From assembly GCF_014652875.1 (NCBI RefSeq), contig NZ_BMZQ01000001.1, positions 248,001-312,000 of the forward strand: a stretch of 64,000 bases of DNA, written 5' to 3'. The DNA comes from Tianweitania populi. Its GTDB lineage: Bacteria > Pseudomonadota > Alphaproteobacteria > Rhizobiales > Rhizobiaceae. Below, one piece after another: positions 8,704 to 17,156 of the stretch. The notes beneath the pieces were generated by a model that had not been told where the DNA came from, made no database searches, and saw only the letters and a list, made by a program, of their open reading frames with translations. Position numbers and translations under genes: made by a program. The stretch's first letter is position 1, and each line of letters opens with the position of its first letter.

Positions 8704-9804
8704 ATGTCGCACAACACCTTCGGCCACCTTTTCCGGGTCACCACCTGGGGCGAAAGCCACGGTCCCGCTCTGGGCTGCGTGGTAGACGGCTGCCCGCCCG
8801 GCATCCGCTTCAAGCTGGAAGACGTGCAGCGCGAACTCGACCGCCGCAAGCCCGGCCAGTCGCGTTTCGTGACGCAACGCCGCGAGCCGGACGAAGTTAA
8901 AATGCTTTCCGGCGTTCTGCCTGACGGGGACGATGGCCACCTCGTTACCACCGGCACGCCGATCTCCATGCTCATCGAGAATGTCGACCAGCGCTCCAAG
9001 GACTATGGCGACATCGCCCAGCAATATCGTCCGGGCCATGCCGATTATGCCTATGACGTGAAATATGGCGTGCGCGATTATCGCGGCGGCGGCCGGTCCT
9101 CCGCGCGCGAAACGGCGGCGCGGGTTGCGGCCGGCGCTCTGGCCCGGCTCGTTGTGCCCGGCCTGAAAGTGCGCGGCGCGCTGATCGCCATGGGTGACAA
9201 AGAAATTACCCGCGCCAACTGGGACTGGGACTTCGTGGAAAGCGCGGACAACCCGTTCTTCACGCCCGATCCCGCAGCCGTACCCGTGTTCGCCGATTAC
9301 CTCGACGGCATCCGCAAAAATGGGTCTTCGGTCGGCGCCTTGATTGAGATCGTTGCGGAAGGCGTGCCGGCCGGCCTTGGCGCACCGCTTTACGCCAAGC
9401 TCGACGCGGATATCGCAGCCGGCCTGATGTCGATCAACGCCGTGAAAGGTGTTGAGATCGGCGACGGCTTCGCCACGGCCAGGATGACCGGCGAGGAGAA
9501 TGCCGATGAAATGCGTGGCGGCAATGACGGCCAGCCGCGCTTTCTCGCCAACCATGCGGGCGGCATCCTTGGCGGCATTTCGACAGGGCAGCCGGTCGTC
9601 GCGCGCTTCGCCGTCAAGCCGACTTCCTCGATACTGACGCCGCGCCAATCCGTCGATCGCACGGGCAAGGAAGTCGATGTCATGACCAAGGGCCGCCACG
9701 ATCCCTGCGTCGGTATCCGCGCAGTGCCGATCGGTGAAGCCATGGTCTCCTGCGCCATCGCCGATCACTATCTGCGCCATCGCGGCCAGACTGGCCGAAT
9801 TTGA
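8704..9804 (+). CDS. aroC: Chorismate synthase
   Basis: The last enzyme of the shikimate pathway: it removes phosphate from EPSP to give chorismate, using reduced FMN. The 366-aa length is normal. The three family signatures are present: [18 protein letters not shown] near the start, [29 protein letters not shown] in the middle, and [10 protein letters not shown] with [18 protein letters not shown] near the end. It is cytoplasmic and makes the precursor of aromatic amino acids and folate. The ATG at 8704 has no strong ribosome site. Two hairpins without T tracts (about 9808-9828 and 9835-9871) separate it from the next gene. Confidence 0.97.
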   Translation: MSHNTFGHLFRVTTWGESHGPALGCVVDGCPPGIRFKLEDVQRELDRRKPGQSRFVTQRREPDEVKMLSGVLPDGDDGHLVTTGTPISMLIENVDQRSKDYGDIAQQYRPGHADYAYDVKYGVRDYRGGGRSSARETAARVAAGALARLVVPGLKVRGALIAMGDKEITRANWDWDFVESADNPFFTPDPAAVPVFADYLDGIRKNGSSVGALIEIVAEGVPAGLGAPLYAKLDADIAAGLMSINAVKGVEIGDGFATARMTGEENADEMRGGNDGQPRFLANHAGGILGGISTGQPVVARFAVKPTSSILTPRQSVDRTGKEVDVMTKGRHDPCVGIRAVPIGEAMVSCAIADHYLRHRGQTGRI

Positions 9805-9883
9805 AGGTCCCTGCGATAAGCGTAGGGAAAATCGAGGCTGAGGTGCGTGTCGCGCTTCGGCGCTTCAGCCTATAAGGGAAGCC

Positions 9884-10810
9884 ATGACCACGCGCCTGTA
9901 TTCCCATCCGATCTTTCTTGAGCATCTGACGCCGCCCGGTCATCCCGAGCGGCCTGACCGTTTGCGGGCGATTGCGCGCCGCCTTGAGGATCCAGACTTC
10001 GACGGGCTCGATCGTGTCGAACCGACTGCCGCCGACGAACAGCTGGTTCTCCTCGCCCATCCCGAAAGTCACCTCGAGCGCATCAAGGCGGCCATCCCGG
10101 AAGAAGGGCTGACGCGGATCGATTCTGATACGACGCTCAGCCCGCGCTCGTTTGAAGCGGTCATGACCGCGATCGGCGCGTCCAATGCTGCCGTTGATGA
10201 CGTGTTCGGCCGCAAGGCCGACAACGTGTTTGTTGCAGCCCGTCCGCCCGGTCATCACGCCGAAGCGGAAATGGCGATGGGCTTCTGCTTCTTCAACCAG
10301 GCGGCAATCGCCGCCCGCTATGCTCAGAAGACGCACGGTGCCGAGCGCGTCGCGATCATCGACTGGGATGTCCATCACGGCAACGGTACGCAGGACATCT
10401 TCTGGAGCGATCCAAGCGTGCTGTATTGCTCGACGCACCAGCTGCCACTGTTCCCAGGCACGGGTGCGAAAGGGGAAACGGGCGTCGGCAACATCGTCAA
10501 TGCACCGCTCAGCCCCCGCGACGGCGGCAGCCAGTTCCGCGACGCCTTCACCAGCCGTGTTTTGCCGGCATTGGCAAACTTTCGGCCTGACCTCGTCATC
10601 ATCTCGGCCGGCTTCGACGCCCATCACCGCGATCCGCTCGCCGAGATCAACCTGGTGGAAGACGATTTCGACTGGGCGACGGGCAAGCTGATGGATGTGG
10701 CGTATCGCAGCGCCAACGGCCGTCTAGTGAGCCTGCTCGAAGGCGGCTATGACCTCGAAGGCTTATCGTCGTCCGTGGCGACGCATGTAAAACGATTGAT
10801 GAAGGGCTGA
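9884..10810 (+). CDS. Histone deacetylase-like amidohydrolase
   Basis: A 308-aa zinc enzyme of the arginase/deacetylase fold. The catalytic His pair is in RPPGHHAE (H124, H125), zinc ligands are D162 and H164 in [10 protein letters not shown] and D245 in SAGFDAH, and the substrate Tyr lies in the C-terminal [10 protein letters not shown]. In bacteria these proteins are acetylpolyamine amidohydrolases, acetoin-utilisation AcuC-like enzymes or protein deacetylases; sequence alone does not choose. All active-site residues are intact. It starts 79 bases after aroC and is followed 4 bases later by xseB, an arrangement known in other Rhizobiales. RBS: AAGGGAAGCC before ATG. Confidence 0.9.
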   Translation: MTTRLYSHPIFLEHLTPPGHPERPDRLRAIARRLEDPDFDGLDRVEPTAADEQLVLLAHPESHLERIKAAIPEEGLTRIDSDTTLSPRSFEAVMTAIGASNAAVDDVFGRKADNVFVAARPPGHHAEAEMAMGFCFFNQAAIAARYAQKTHGAERVAIIDWDVHHGNGTQDIFWSDPSVLYCSTHQLPLFPGTGAKGETGVGNIVNAPLSPRDGGSQFRDAFTSRVLPALANFRPDLVIISAGFDAHHRDPLAEINLVEDDFDWATGKLMDVAYRSANGRLVSLLEGGYDLEGLSSSVATHVKRLMKG

Positions 10811-10814
10811 GCCT

Positions 10815-11060
10815 ATGGCCGAAAACGAAGACATCAAGGCCATGACGTTCGAGCAGGCGCTGGCCGCGCTTGAGCAGATCGTCGACGATCTGGAGCGCGG
10901 CGACGTGCCGCTCGACCAGTCGATCCGCATCTATGAGCGCGGCGAAGCGTTGAAGGATCATTGCGACCGCCTGCTTAAGGCAGCCGAAGCCAAGGTGGAA
11001 AAGATCCGCCTGTCGCGCGAAGGCAAGCCGCTCGGCGTTGAGCCGCTCGATCCAGAGTAA
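10815..11060 (+). CDS. xseB: Exodeoxyribonuclease VII small subunit
   Basis: An 81-aa helical protein with the family core [35 protein letters not shown] and a coiled-coil end [14 protein letters not shown]. Several XseB copies bind one XseA to form exonuclease VII, which degrades single-stranded DNA to oligonucleotides in repair. xseA is not in this window. The gene starts 4 bases after the deacetylase stop, so it is co-transcribed with it. In many relatives dxs follows directly; here about 1.2 kb of extra DNA (DUF1428 and a toxin-antitoxin pair) separates the two. Confidence 0.93.
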   Translation: MAENEDIKAMTFEQALAALEQIVDDLERGDVPLDQSIRIYERGEALKDHCDRLLKAAEAKVEKIRLSREGKPLGVEPLDPE

Positions 11061-11075
11061 GGCTGAACCGAAGCC

Positions 11076-11486
11076 TTAGCGCTCCACGATTGCCTTGAAG
11101 CCGCCGAAGATCATGCGCTTTCCATCAAAGGGCATGTCTTCCATCATCGGCTTCATGCGCTCATTCTCCATCATCTTCTTCTGCGCCGCGTCGCGCACCG
11201 CCTTTGAAGGGTAGGTGATGTAGGAGAAGATGACGACCTCATCGTCCTTTGCCATGACGGCGCGCGGGAAAGAGGTCAGTTCGCCGTAAGGCACATCATC
11301 GGCAACGGCTTCCATATAGGACGTCGCGCCCCATTCCATGAAGAGCCCGGCAGCTGCTTCGGCGATCTGCTTGTAGTCGTCCAGCCTGTCCTTCGGTACG
11401 GCCAGTAGAAATCCGTCGACATAATGGCAGTGCTCCTCCCTTGTTGTGCAAGAACAAGGACGAAGCAAGCCGGTGCGTTCCGACAA
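11076..11486 (-). CDS. DUF1428 family protein, abnormal start
   Basis: From YVDGFLLAVPKDRLDDYKQ to the end (FDGKRMIFGGFKAIVER) the protein matches the DUF1428 family, small cytoplasmic alpha/beta-barrel (dimeric ferredoxin-like) proteins of unknown role. Family members usually begin one or two residues before YVDGF. Here no ATG, GTG or TTG is in frame there, although a strong Shine-Dalgarno GGGAGGAG sits exactly where it would be expected (about 11433-11440). The nearest in-frame starts are TTG at 11468 and 11486, which add an odd Cys/Arg-rich lead. Either a rare start is used or the start codon has been lost by a small change, which would make it a pseudogene. It converges with xseB. Confidence 0.65.
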   Translation of the reverse strand: MSERTGLLRPCSCTTREEHCHYVDGFLLAVPKDRLDDYKQIAEAAAGLFMEWGATSYMEAVADDVPYGELTSFPRAVMAKDDEVVIFSYITYPSKAVRDAAQKKMMENERMKPMMEDMPFDGKRMIFGGFKAIVER

Positions 11487-11520
11487 AAAGCACGATCATT
11501 CTTGCTGAAAGCACGAGCAT
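11487..11520. repeat. Pair of 13-bp direct repeats upstream of the antitoxin
   Basis: AAAGCACGATCAT (11487-11499) and AAAGCACGAGCAT (11508-11520) differ at one base and start 21 bases apart, i.e. two helical turns. They flank the -35 element of the antitoxin promoter and lie upstream of the DUF1428 gene on the other strand. Spacing of this kind is typical of a dimeric regulator binding one DNA face, but no regulator is identified. Confidence 0.5.
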
Positions 11521-11530
11521 AGCCTATCTT
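11502..11530 (+). promoter_or_regulatory. Sigma70-type promoter of the toxin-antitoxin operon
   Basis: TTGCTG (11502-11507), a spacer of exactly 17 bases, then TATCTT (11525-11530). The predicted transcription start near 11537 falls inside the palindromic operator and leaves a short leader with the Shine-Dalgarno sequence before the antitoxin. Confidence 0.55.
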
Positions 11531-11547
11531 AGCCAGACCTGACTAAG
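11528..11547. promoter_or_regulatory. Palindromic operator for the antitoxin/toxin complex
   Basis: A 20-bp inverted repeat (CTTAG.CAG..CTG.CTAAG) with 8 of 10 base pairs symmetrical. It overlaps the end of the -10 element and the start of the Shine-Dalgarno sequence, the usual place where Phd/VapB-type antitoxins bind to repress their own operon. Binding is inferred from position and symmetry. Confidence 0.55.
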
Positions 11548-11558
11548 GAGGTGATGTT

Positions 11559-11825
11559 CTGAAAACCGTCAACATGCTGGAAGCAAAGACGTCTTTGTCC
11601 AGGCTTGTTGAAGCCGTGGAAACAGGCTCTGAGACGGAGGTCATCATTGCCCGCAATGGGAGGCCGGCTGCTCGGCTGGTTCCTTTGACATCAACGCCGA
11701 AGCGTCACCGTCGCTTGGGATTGGCTAAGGGATTACCGTTTGACTACGAGGCTTTCCAAGCACTCGACAAGGAAGTCGAGGAACTCTTCTATGCCAGCTC
11801 GATCTTCCCTGAGGATAGTAAGTGA
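11559..11825 (+). CDS. Phd/YefM-type antitoxin
   Basis: An 88-aa antitoxin. The N-terminus (KTVNMLEAKTSLSRLVEAVETG...VIIARNGRPAARLVPL) is the Phd/YefM DNA-binding fold; the C-terminal part (FDYEAFQALDKEVEELF) is the flexible segment that wraps the toxin. The start is taken as CTG 11559, because TAAGGAGGTGAT (11544-11555), a full complement of the 16S rRNA tail, lies at ideal distance and the family begins K-T-V-N-M; the internal ATG 11574 would remove four conserved residues. It overlaps the PIN toxin gene by four bases (GTGA), so they are coupled. It likely represses its own promoter through the palindrome at 11528-11547. Confidence 0.82.
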   Translation: MKTVNMLEAKTSLSRLVEAVETGSETEVIIARNGRPAARLVPLTSTPKRHRRLGLAKGLPFDYEAFQALDKEVEELFYASSIFPEDSK

Positions 11826-12211
11826 GGCTGTTGCTCGATACCCACGTTGCCATCTGGGCAACGACTGACGACGAACGCCTACCACGACATGTCTACGAGC
11901 TTCTCTCAGACGTTGAAAATGACGTATATGTCTCTGCAATGTCCGTCTTCGAAGTCGCCATCAAATATAAGCTGCGACAGCATCAAATGCCTTATCCCGC
12001 AGTGGAGGCAATCCGTCGGTTCAAGGATGCCGGCTTTGAGATCTTGGCTGTCACGGAAAACCATGCTGCGATGGTCGATCAGTTACCGCTCATCCATCAC
12101 GATCCGTTCGACAGATTGATGATCGCTCAATCTCTCGTTGAGGCTTTGACCTTCGTTTCGGCGGACAGACAAGTCGCAAAGTACGACTCATCCATTCTTA
12201 CATGGCGCTAA
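11822..12211 (+). CDS. PIN-domain toxin ribonuclease (VapC type)
   Basis: A 129-aa PIN protein. The acidic metal-binding residues are in [10 protein letters not shown] (Asp near residue 6), SVFEVAIKY (Glu), [10 protein letters not shown] (two Asp) and [12 protein letters not shown]. In this family these coordinate Mg and cut tRNA or rRNA, stopping translation until the antitoxin binds. The GTG start at 11822 overlaps the antitoxin stop. Length and order (antitoxin first) are typical. Base composition here is visibly richer in A/T than in the neighbouring xseB and dxs, in keeping with acquisition by transfer. The target RNA cannot be predicted. Confidence 0.88.
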   Translation: MRLLLDTHVAIWATTDDERLPRHVYELLSDVENDVYVSAMSVFEVAIKYKLRQHQMPYPAVEAIRRFKDAGFEILAVTENHAAMVDQLPLIHHDPFDRLMIAQSLVEALTFVSADRQVAKYDSSILTWR

Positions 12212-12357
12212 ATGACCCAGAGGTCATTTTAGCTCCTTGGCGATTTGAAACCAGCTCCATCATCAATGCACTACGCCATAGGCAAACTGGAGCACCCGTT
12301 TACAACGCGCGCATGCGGCCCTATTTCCGGGCATACGATGCCGGCAAGGTAACAAGA

Positions 12358-14271
12358 GTGCAGCCTTCTCCCCAGACCCCGCTTCTCGACAAGGTTCGGT
12401 TTCCCGCCGATCTTCGCGCGCTTCCCGAAGGCGAGCTGCCGCAGCTCGCGTCCGAACTGCGCGCGGAAATGATCGATGCCGTGTCACAGACCGGCGGCCA
12501 TCTTGGCGCAGGTTTGGGCGTCATTGAGTTGACGGTGGCGCTGCATTATGTGTTCGACACGCCAGACGACAAGATCATCTGGGATGTCGGCCACCAAGCC
12601 TATCCGCACAAAATTCTCACCGGCCGTCGTGACCGCATCCGCACACTGCGCCAGGAGCATGGCTTGTCCGGCTTCACCAAGCGTTCGGAAAGCGAGTACG
12701 ATCCGTTCGGCGCGGCCCATTCCTCGACCTCGATCTCGGCCGGCCTCGGCATGGCTGTCGCGCGCGATCTTTCGGGTGGCAAAAACAACGTCATTGCGGT
12801 GATCGGCGACGGCGCCATGTCGGCCGGAATGGCTTATGAGGCCATGAACAATGCCGGTGCGCTGGATGCGCGTTTGATCGTTATACTCAACGACAACGAT
12901 ATGTCGATCGCCCCGCCGTCGGGCGCGATGAGCGCCTATCTGGCGCGGCTGGCTTCGGGTAAGGCCTATTCGGAAATCCGCGATATCGGCAAGAAGCTGA
13001 CCGGTTATCTCGGCCGCCGCGTCGAGCGCACGGTGACGCGCGCGGTTGAACATGCACGCGGCTTCGTGACCGGCGGCACGATGTTCGAGGAACTCGGCTT
13101 CTACCATATCGGCCCGATCGACGGGCACAATCTCGAACACCTCGTGCCGGTGCTCAAGAATGTGCGCGACAATGGTGATGGCCCGGTGCTGATCCATGTC
13201 GTGACCAAGAAGGGCAAGGGCTACGCGCCGGCTGAGGCTGCGGCCGACAAATATCACGGCGTCAACAAGTTCGATGTCATCACAGGCGCGCAGGCCAAGG
13301 CCCCTGCCAACGCGCCAGCCTATACGCGCGTCTTCGCCGAAAGCCTGATGCAGGAAGCCGAACTCGACGAAAAGATCGTCGCCGTCACTGCGGCCATGCC
13401 CACCGGCACCGGGCTCGATCTGTTTGGGGAAGCCTTTCCGAAGCGCATCTTCGATGTCGGCATTGCCGAGCAGCATGCCGTGACCTTCGCGGCCGGTTTG
13501 GCGACCGAAGGCTACAAGCCATTCTGCGCGATCTATTCGACCTTCCTGCAGCGCGCTTACGACCAAGTCGTGCATGATGTTGCACTTCAGAACCTGCCGG
13601 TGCGATTCGCGATCGACCGCGCCGGTTTCGTCGGGGCGGATGGCGCGACTCATGCTGGTGCGTTTGACACCACCTATCTCGGCTCGCTGCCGGGCATGGT
13701 AGTGATGGCAGCTGCTAATGAGGTCGAGCTCAAGCACATGGTGCGCACGGCTGCCGAATATGACGACGGCCCAATCGCCTTCCGCTATCCGCGCGGAAAC
13801 GGCGTCGGCATTGACATGCCGGAGCGGGGTTCGGTGCTGGAGATCGGTAAAGGGCGGGTGATCCGCGAGGGCACTAAGGTCGCGCTGCTGTCCTTCGGCA
13901 CGCGTTTGGCCGATTGCCTGTTGGCTGCCGATGAACTCGATGCTGCTGGCTTGTCCACCACGGTTGCGGACGCACGCTTTGCCAAGCCGCTCGACCAGGA
14001 TCTTGTGCGCCGTCTTGCGCGCGACCACGAAGTGCTGATCACGGTGGAAGAAGGCGCGATCGGCGGTTTCGGCACGCAAGTGCTGCATTTCCTTGCGCTG
14101 GAAGGTCTGCTCGACAACGGGCTGAAGGTGCGGCCTCTGGTTCTACCGGACCTCTTCGTCGATCACGCCAAGCCGGAAAAGATGTATGCCGATGCGGGGC
14201 TGGATTCCGCAGGCATCGTGCGCTCTGTTTTCGGCGCGCTCGGACGCGGTCAGAACGCCGCGCGCGCCTGA
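12358..14271 (+). CDS. dxs: 1-deoxy-D-xylulose-5-phosphate synthase
   Basis: The first and rate-setting enzyme of the MEP isoprenoid pathway: it joins pyruvate and glyceraldehyde 3-phosphate using thiamine diphosphate. Signature segments: [38 protein letters not shown], the ThDP motif [36 protein letters not shown] and [21 protein letters not shown] 12358 is chosen because the family usually has only a few residues before TPLLD; ATG 12313 gives 15 more residues, and the frame is open further upstream through DNA that belongs to the toxin-antitoxin insertion. tlyA and the RlmD-type gene follow on the same strand. ispH, a later step of the pathway, is also in this window. Confidence 0.95.
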   Translation: MQPSPQTPLLDKVRFPADLRALPEGELPQLASELRAEMIDAVSQTGGHLGAGLGVIELTVALHYVFDTPDDKIIWDVGHQAYPHKILTGRRDRIRTLRQEHGLSGFTKRSESEYDPFGAAHSSTSISAGLGMAVARDLSGGKNNVIAVIGDGAMSAGMAYEAMNNAGALDARLIVILNDNDMSIAPPSGAMSAYLARLASGKAYSEIRDIGKKLTGYLGRRVERTVTRAVEHARGFVTGGTMFEELGFYHIGPIDGHNLEHLVPVLKNVRDNGDGPVLIHVVTKKGKGYAPAEAAADKYHGVNKFDVITGAQAKAPANAPAYTRVFAESLMQEAELDEKIVAVTAAMPTGTGLDLFGEAFPKRIFDVGIAEQHAVTFAAGLATEGYKPFCAIYSTFLQRAYDQVVHDVALQNLPVRFAIDRAGFVGADGATHAGAFDTTYLGSLPGMVVMAAANEVELKHMVRTAAEYDDGPIAFRYPRGNGVGIDMPERGSVLEIGKGRVIREGTKVALLSFGTRLADCLLAADELDAAGLSTTVADARFAKPLDQDLVRRLARDHEVLITVEEGAIGGFGTQVLHFLALEGLLDNGLKVRPLVLPDLFVDHAKPEKMYADAGLDSAGIVRSVFGALGRGQNAARA

Positions 14272-14308
14272 GCTTGCTATCGCAGCCCGCTTCGGCCATG
14301 GAGCGGGG

Positions 14309-15061
14309 ATGCCAGGCAAATCTACCCAGCGTCTCGATGAAGTGCTTGTTGCGCGCGGTTTGTTCGCCAGCCGATCGCGCGCCAGCGATGCCGTGAAGCG
14401 CAGAACCGTTCGCGTGGGCGATGCAGTCGTGACCAAGGCGGGTCAACTGATCGACCCCGATGCAACGCTCTGCGTCGATGATCCTGCTCAGAAATACGTG
14501 TCCCGCGCAGCCCTCAAGCTGATCGCCGGCCTTGATTATTTCGGCATTGATGTCAGCGGCAAGTCCATGCTCGATCTCGGTGCTTCCACCGGCGGCTTCA
14601 CGCAGGTCGTGCTGGAACGCGGTGCTGCCAGTGTTTTCGCCGTCGATGTCGGCCATGGTCAGCTCCATCCCAGCATAGCCGATGATCCACGCGTCACCTC
14701 TCTCGAAAACAAGAACGCGCGTGACCTGCAGGCCGAGGATCTCGGCGGCGCGCCGATCGACCTCATCGTCTGTGACGTCAGCTTCATCTCTTTGACGCTC
14801 GCCTTGCCGCGCGCCCTCGATCTCGCTGCTGCCGGGGCGAGAGGGGTTTTTCTGGTGAAGCCGCAATTCGAAGCAGGCCGCGATGCGATCGGCAAAGGCG
14901 GCCTGCTGAAGGACCCGGAAGAAGGCCCTCGCACTGCCGAGCGATTGCGCGCTTGGCTCGACAGTCAGCTGGCCTGGAAAGCACTCGGACTCACGCCCAG
15001 TCCGATCGAAGGCGGCGACGGCAACAAGGAATGGCTTCTCGGAGCCGAGAAATACCTATGA
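14309..15061 (+). CDS. tlyA: TlyA family RNA 2'-O-methyltransferase
   Basis: A 250-aa protein with an N-terminal S4 RNA-binding domain (QRLDEVLVARGLFASRSRASDAVKRR, about 6-60) and an FtsJ-like methyltransferase domain: LDLGASTGGFTQVVLERGA is the SAM-binding loop, DVGHGQLH and CDVSFISL follow. TlyA proteins methylate ribose at cytidines in 16S and/or 23S rRNA; they were first named as haemolysins. Short TlyA forms act on 23S only, and this cannot be settled here. The start ATG 14309 has GGAG 5 bases upstream. Its stop overlaps the start of the next gene (ATGA), so the two RNA methyltransferases are translationally coupled. Confidence 0.9.
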   Translation: MPGKSTQRLDEVLVARGLFASRSRASDAVKRRTVRVGDAVVTKAGQLIDPDATLCVDDPAQKYVSRAALKLIAGLDYFGIDVSGKSMLDLGASTGGFTQVVLERGAASVFAVDVGHGQLHPSIADDPRVTSLENKNARDLQAEDLGGAPIDLIVCDVSFISLTLALPRALDLAAAGARGVFLVKPQFEAGRDAIGKGGLLKDPEEGPRTAERLRAWLDSQLAWKALGLTPSPIEGGDGNKEWLLGAEKYL

Positions 15062-16299
15062 GCACGCAATATCGAATCAACCATCTCGGTGCGCAGGGCG
15101 ACGGCATCGCCAACACCGAGCGCGGCCCGGTCTATATCCCGTTCACGTTGCCTGACGAGACTGTCACCGCCGCTGTGAACAAGGATCGCGGCGATCTGAT
15201 CGCCATCCAGGAGCCGGCAGCCAACCGCGTCGAGCCGCCCTGCCGGCATTTTGGAACCTGCGGCGGTTGCCAGTTGCAGCATATGGCCATGCCCGACTAT
15301 CTCGCTTGGAAGCGCAACAAGGTCGTGCAGGCGCTGAAATCGCAGGCGCTGACACCGGAAGTCGGCGACATCATCCCCTGCGCGCCGCACAGCCGCCGCC
15401 GTGTCACCCTTGCCCTTCGCAAGGTGGAAGCGGGCATGCTGCTCGGCTATAATCGCCATCTGTCGCATGAGATCATCGACATCGTGGAATGCCCGATCAG
15501 CGTTCCGCCGATCGTTGAAGCGCTTGAATCACTGCGCGCAGTGGCGCGGCTAAGCTGTTCCACCAACAAGCCTTTTCGTATGACCGTAACCGCTACCGCG
15601 GCCGGGCTGGACGTTGCCTTGCTGGAAAGCGGCAAGCTGGACGACGCCGCGCGAAAGACCATCGCCGACTTCGCGCTCGCCAACCGTTTCGCCCGCGTGT
15701 CCGTTGATGGCGAGATCATCGTCGAGCCAACCAAGCCGCAGGTCTCGATGGGCGCATCGGTGGTCACCGTGCCGCCCGGCGGCTTCCTGCAAGCGGTCGC
15801 GTCGGCCGAAGGGGCGATGGCGGCTCTGGTTTTAGATCACATCGGCAAGTCCAAGCGCGTTGCCGATCTCTTCGCGGGATCGGGCGCCTTCTCGCTGAGG
15901 TTGGCGGCTCGCGCTGAAGTTCATGCCGTGGAAGGGGATGCAGCACCCCTGGCCGCACTCGATCGTGCCTTCCGCTTCACGCCGGGCCTCAAGCGCGTCA
16001 CCACGGAAAAGCGCGATCTGTTCGAACGGCCATTGACCACGAAGGAACTCGACCGCTTCGACGCCGTGGTGTTCGATCCGCCGCGCGCAGGCGCCGAGTT
16101 CCTGTGCAAGCAGCTCGCCAAAAGCCAGGTGCCGAAAGTCGCCGCTGTATCCTGCAATCCGCTCACGCTCGCGCGCGATCTGGCGATCCTCACCGCCGGC
16201 GGCTACCGCATCACGTCTGTCACGCCCGTCGATCAGTTTCTCTGGTCGAGCCATGTGGAAGCTGTCGCGTTGTTGGAAAAGCCCAAGAAGCGCCGCTAG
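15058..16299 (+). CDS. 23S rRNA (uracil-5-)-methyltransferase, RlmD/RumA-like
   Basis: A 413-aa class I methyltransferase. The N-terminus (INHLGAQGDGIA...VYIPFTLPDETV) is a TRAM RNA-binding domain; CRHFGTCGGCQLQH together with the later CPIS forms the [4Fe-4S] site; LFAGSGAFSLRLA is the SAM site; DPPRAGA and the nucleophile/base region SCNPLTLARDL with a late Glu complete the m5U active site. It probably methylates a uracil of 23S rRNA, though tRNA-specific relatives exist. It overlaps tlyA by four bases and ends in a CTAG that is also the stop of the opposite-strand sirtuin gene. Confidence 0.9.
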   Translation: MSTQYRINHLGAQGDGIANTERGPVYIPFTLPDETVTAAVNKDRGDLIAIQEPAANRVEPPCRHFGTCGGCQLQHMAMPDYLAWKRNKVVQALKSQALTPEVGDIIPCAPHSRRRVTLALRKVEAGMLLGYNRHLSHEIIDIVECPISVPPIVEALESLRAVARLSCSTNKPFRMTVTATAAGLDVALLESGKLDDAARKTIADFALANRFARVSVDGEIIVEPTKPQVSMGASVVTVPPGGFLQAVASAEGAMAALVLDHIGKSKRVADLFAGSGAFSLRLAARAEVHAVEGDAAPLAALDRAFRFTPGLKRVTTEKRDLFERPLTTKELDRFDAVVFDPPRAGAEFLCKQLAKSQVPKVAAVSCNPLTLARDLAILTAGGYRITSVTPVDQFLWSSHVEAVALLEKPKKRR

Positions 16300-16997
16300 G
16301 ACAGCAGCAATTCCTCGACATAGGCCGGCACCAGTTCGGTGGCGCGGCCTCGGCGCACTTCGTCGAAGGCACTGTCGTGTTCGGTCGGCTCCAGATTGAG
16401 CTCCACCGTATGTGCGCCGATTGCGTGGGCTTCCTCCACGAAGCCGGCGGCCGGATAAACGCTGCCGCTGGTGCCGATCGCGATAAACAGATCACAGCGG
16501 TGCAGCGCCTCGTGGATTTCGTCCATGTGGTAGGGCATCTCGCCGAACCAGACGATGTCCGGCCGCAACGTGCCGGTTGCGCCGCACTGGCTGCAATAAT
16601 CGAAGGTCGTGAGATCGCCGTGTTCGTCGCGATGGGTGCCGCACTTCGTGCAGAACACCTTGGTGAGTTCGCCATGCATGTGGAGGAGGTGCTTGGTGCC
16701 GGCCCGTTCATGGAGATTGTCGATATTCTGCGTGACGACCAGGACACTGCCTATGAACTCAGCTTCCAACCGCGCCAGCGCCCGATGAGCGGCGTTGGGC
16801 CGGACGGTTTTCAGCCCGGCGCGGCGGTCATTGTAAAAAGCATGAACGCGTTCCGGATCCCGCTTGAAGCCTTGCGGTGTCGCCACATCCTGCAGATCCA
16901 CCTTCGACCAGATGCCGCCTTTGTCGCGAAACGTATCCACGCCAGACTCGGCAGAGATACCAGCGCCAGTGAGGATCACGATGGAGGAGAAGGACAT
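16296..16997 (-). CDS. cobB: NAD-dependent protein deacylase (sirtuin)
   Basis: A 233-aa sirtuin that removes acetyl or longer acyl groups from lysines with NAD as co-substrate. Visible: the NAD loop GAGISAESGVDTFRDKGGIW, TQNIDNLHERAG, the catalytic His in LHMHGEL, the zinc module with two CxxC pairs (CTKC and CSQC), and GTSGSVYPAAGF. Class III bacterial sirtuins carry a Y-x-x-R desuccinylase signature; FYNDRR in the N-terminal third is compatible with it. It converges with the methyltransferase gene, sharing a CTAG that holds both stop codons. About 160 bases without a gene separate it from tldD upstream. Confidence 0.93.
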   Translation of the reverse strand: MSFSSIVILTGAGISAESGVDTFRDKGGIWSKVDLQDVATPQGFKRDPERVHAFYNDRRAGLKTVRPNAAHRALARLEAEFIGSVLVVTQNIDNLHERAGTKHLLHMHGELTKVFCTKCGTHRDEHGDLTTFDYCSQCGATGTLRPDIVWFGEMPYHMDEIHEALHRCDLFIAIGTSGSVYPAAGFVEEAHAIGAHTVELNLEPTEHDSAFDEVRRGRATELVPAYVEELLLS

Positions 16998-17156
16998 TCA
17001 CTGATTCTCCGCTGGCGACGCGCTGGCATGGTTGAAGACAGGCAAGGCCATGATCAGCCTCTTCCTACCTTCACTACGCCTCGCACATGCGGAAATGGCA
17101 AGCGCGCTGAGCCAACAACCAGATGGACCAGCTACAGCGCGCTTGAGCGGTGGCCC

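Noticed and set aside
9805-9883. Two hairpins between aroC and the deacetylase gene as terminators
   Set aside because: Both lack a T tract; they may be mRNA structures, but there is not enough to call termination.
11554-11562. ATG TTC TGA as the antitoxin start
   Set aside because: It stops after two codons; the antitoxin frame begins at the overlapping CTG. It was kept only as a possible regulatory detail.
12484-14088. Minus-strand ORF of 534 codons opposite dxs
   Set aside because: dxs motifs on the plus strand are complete; no ribosome site or domain on the minus strand.
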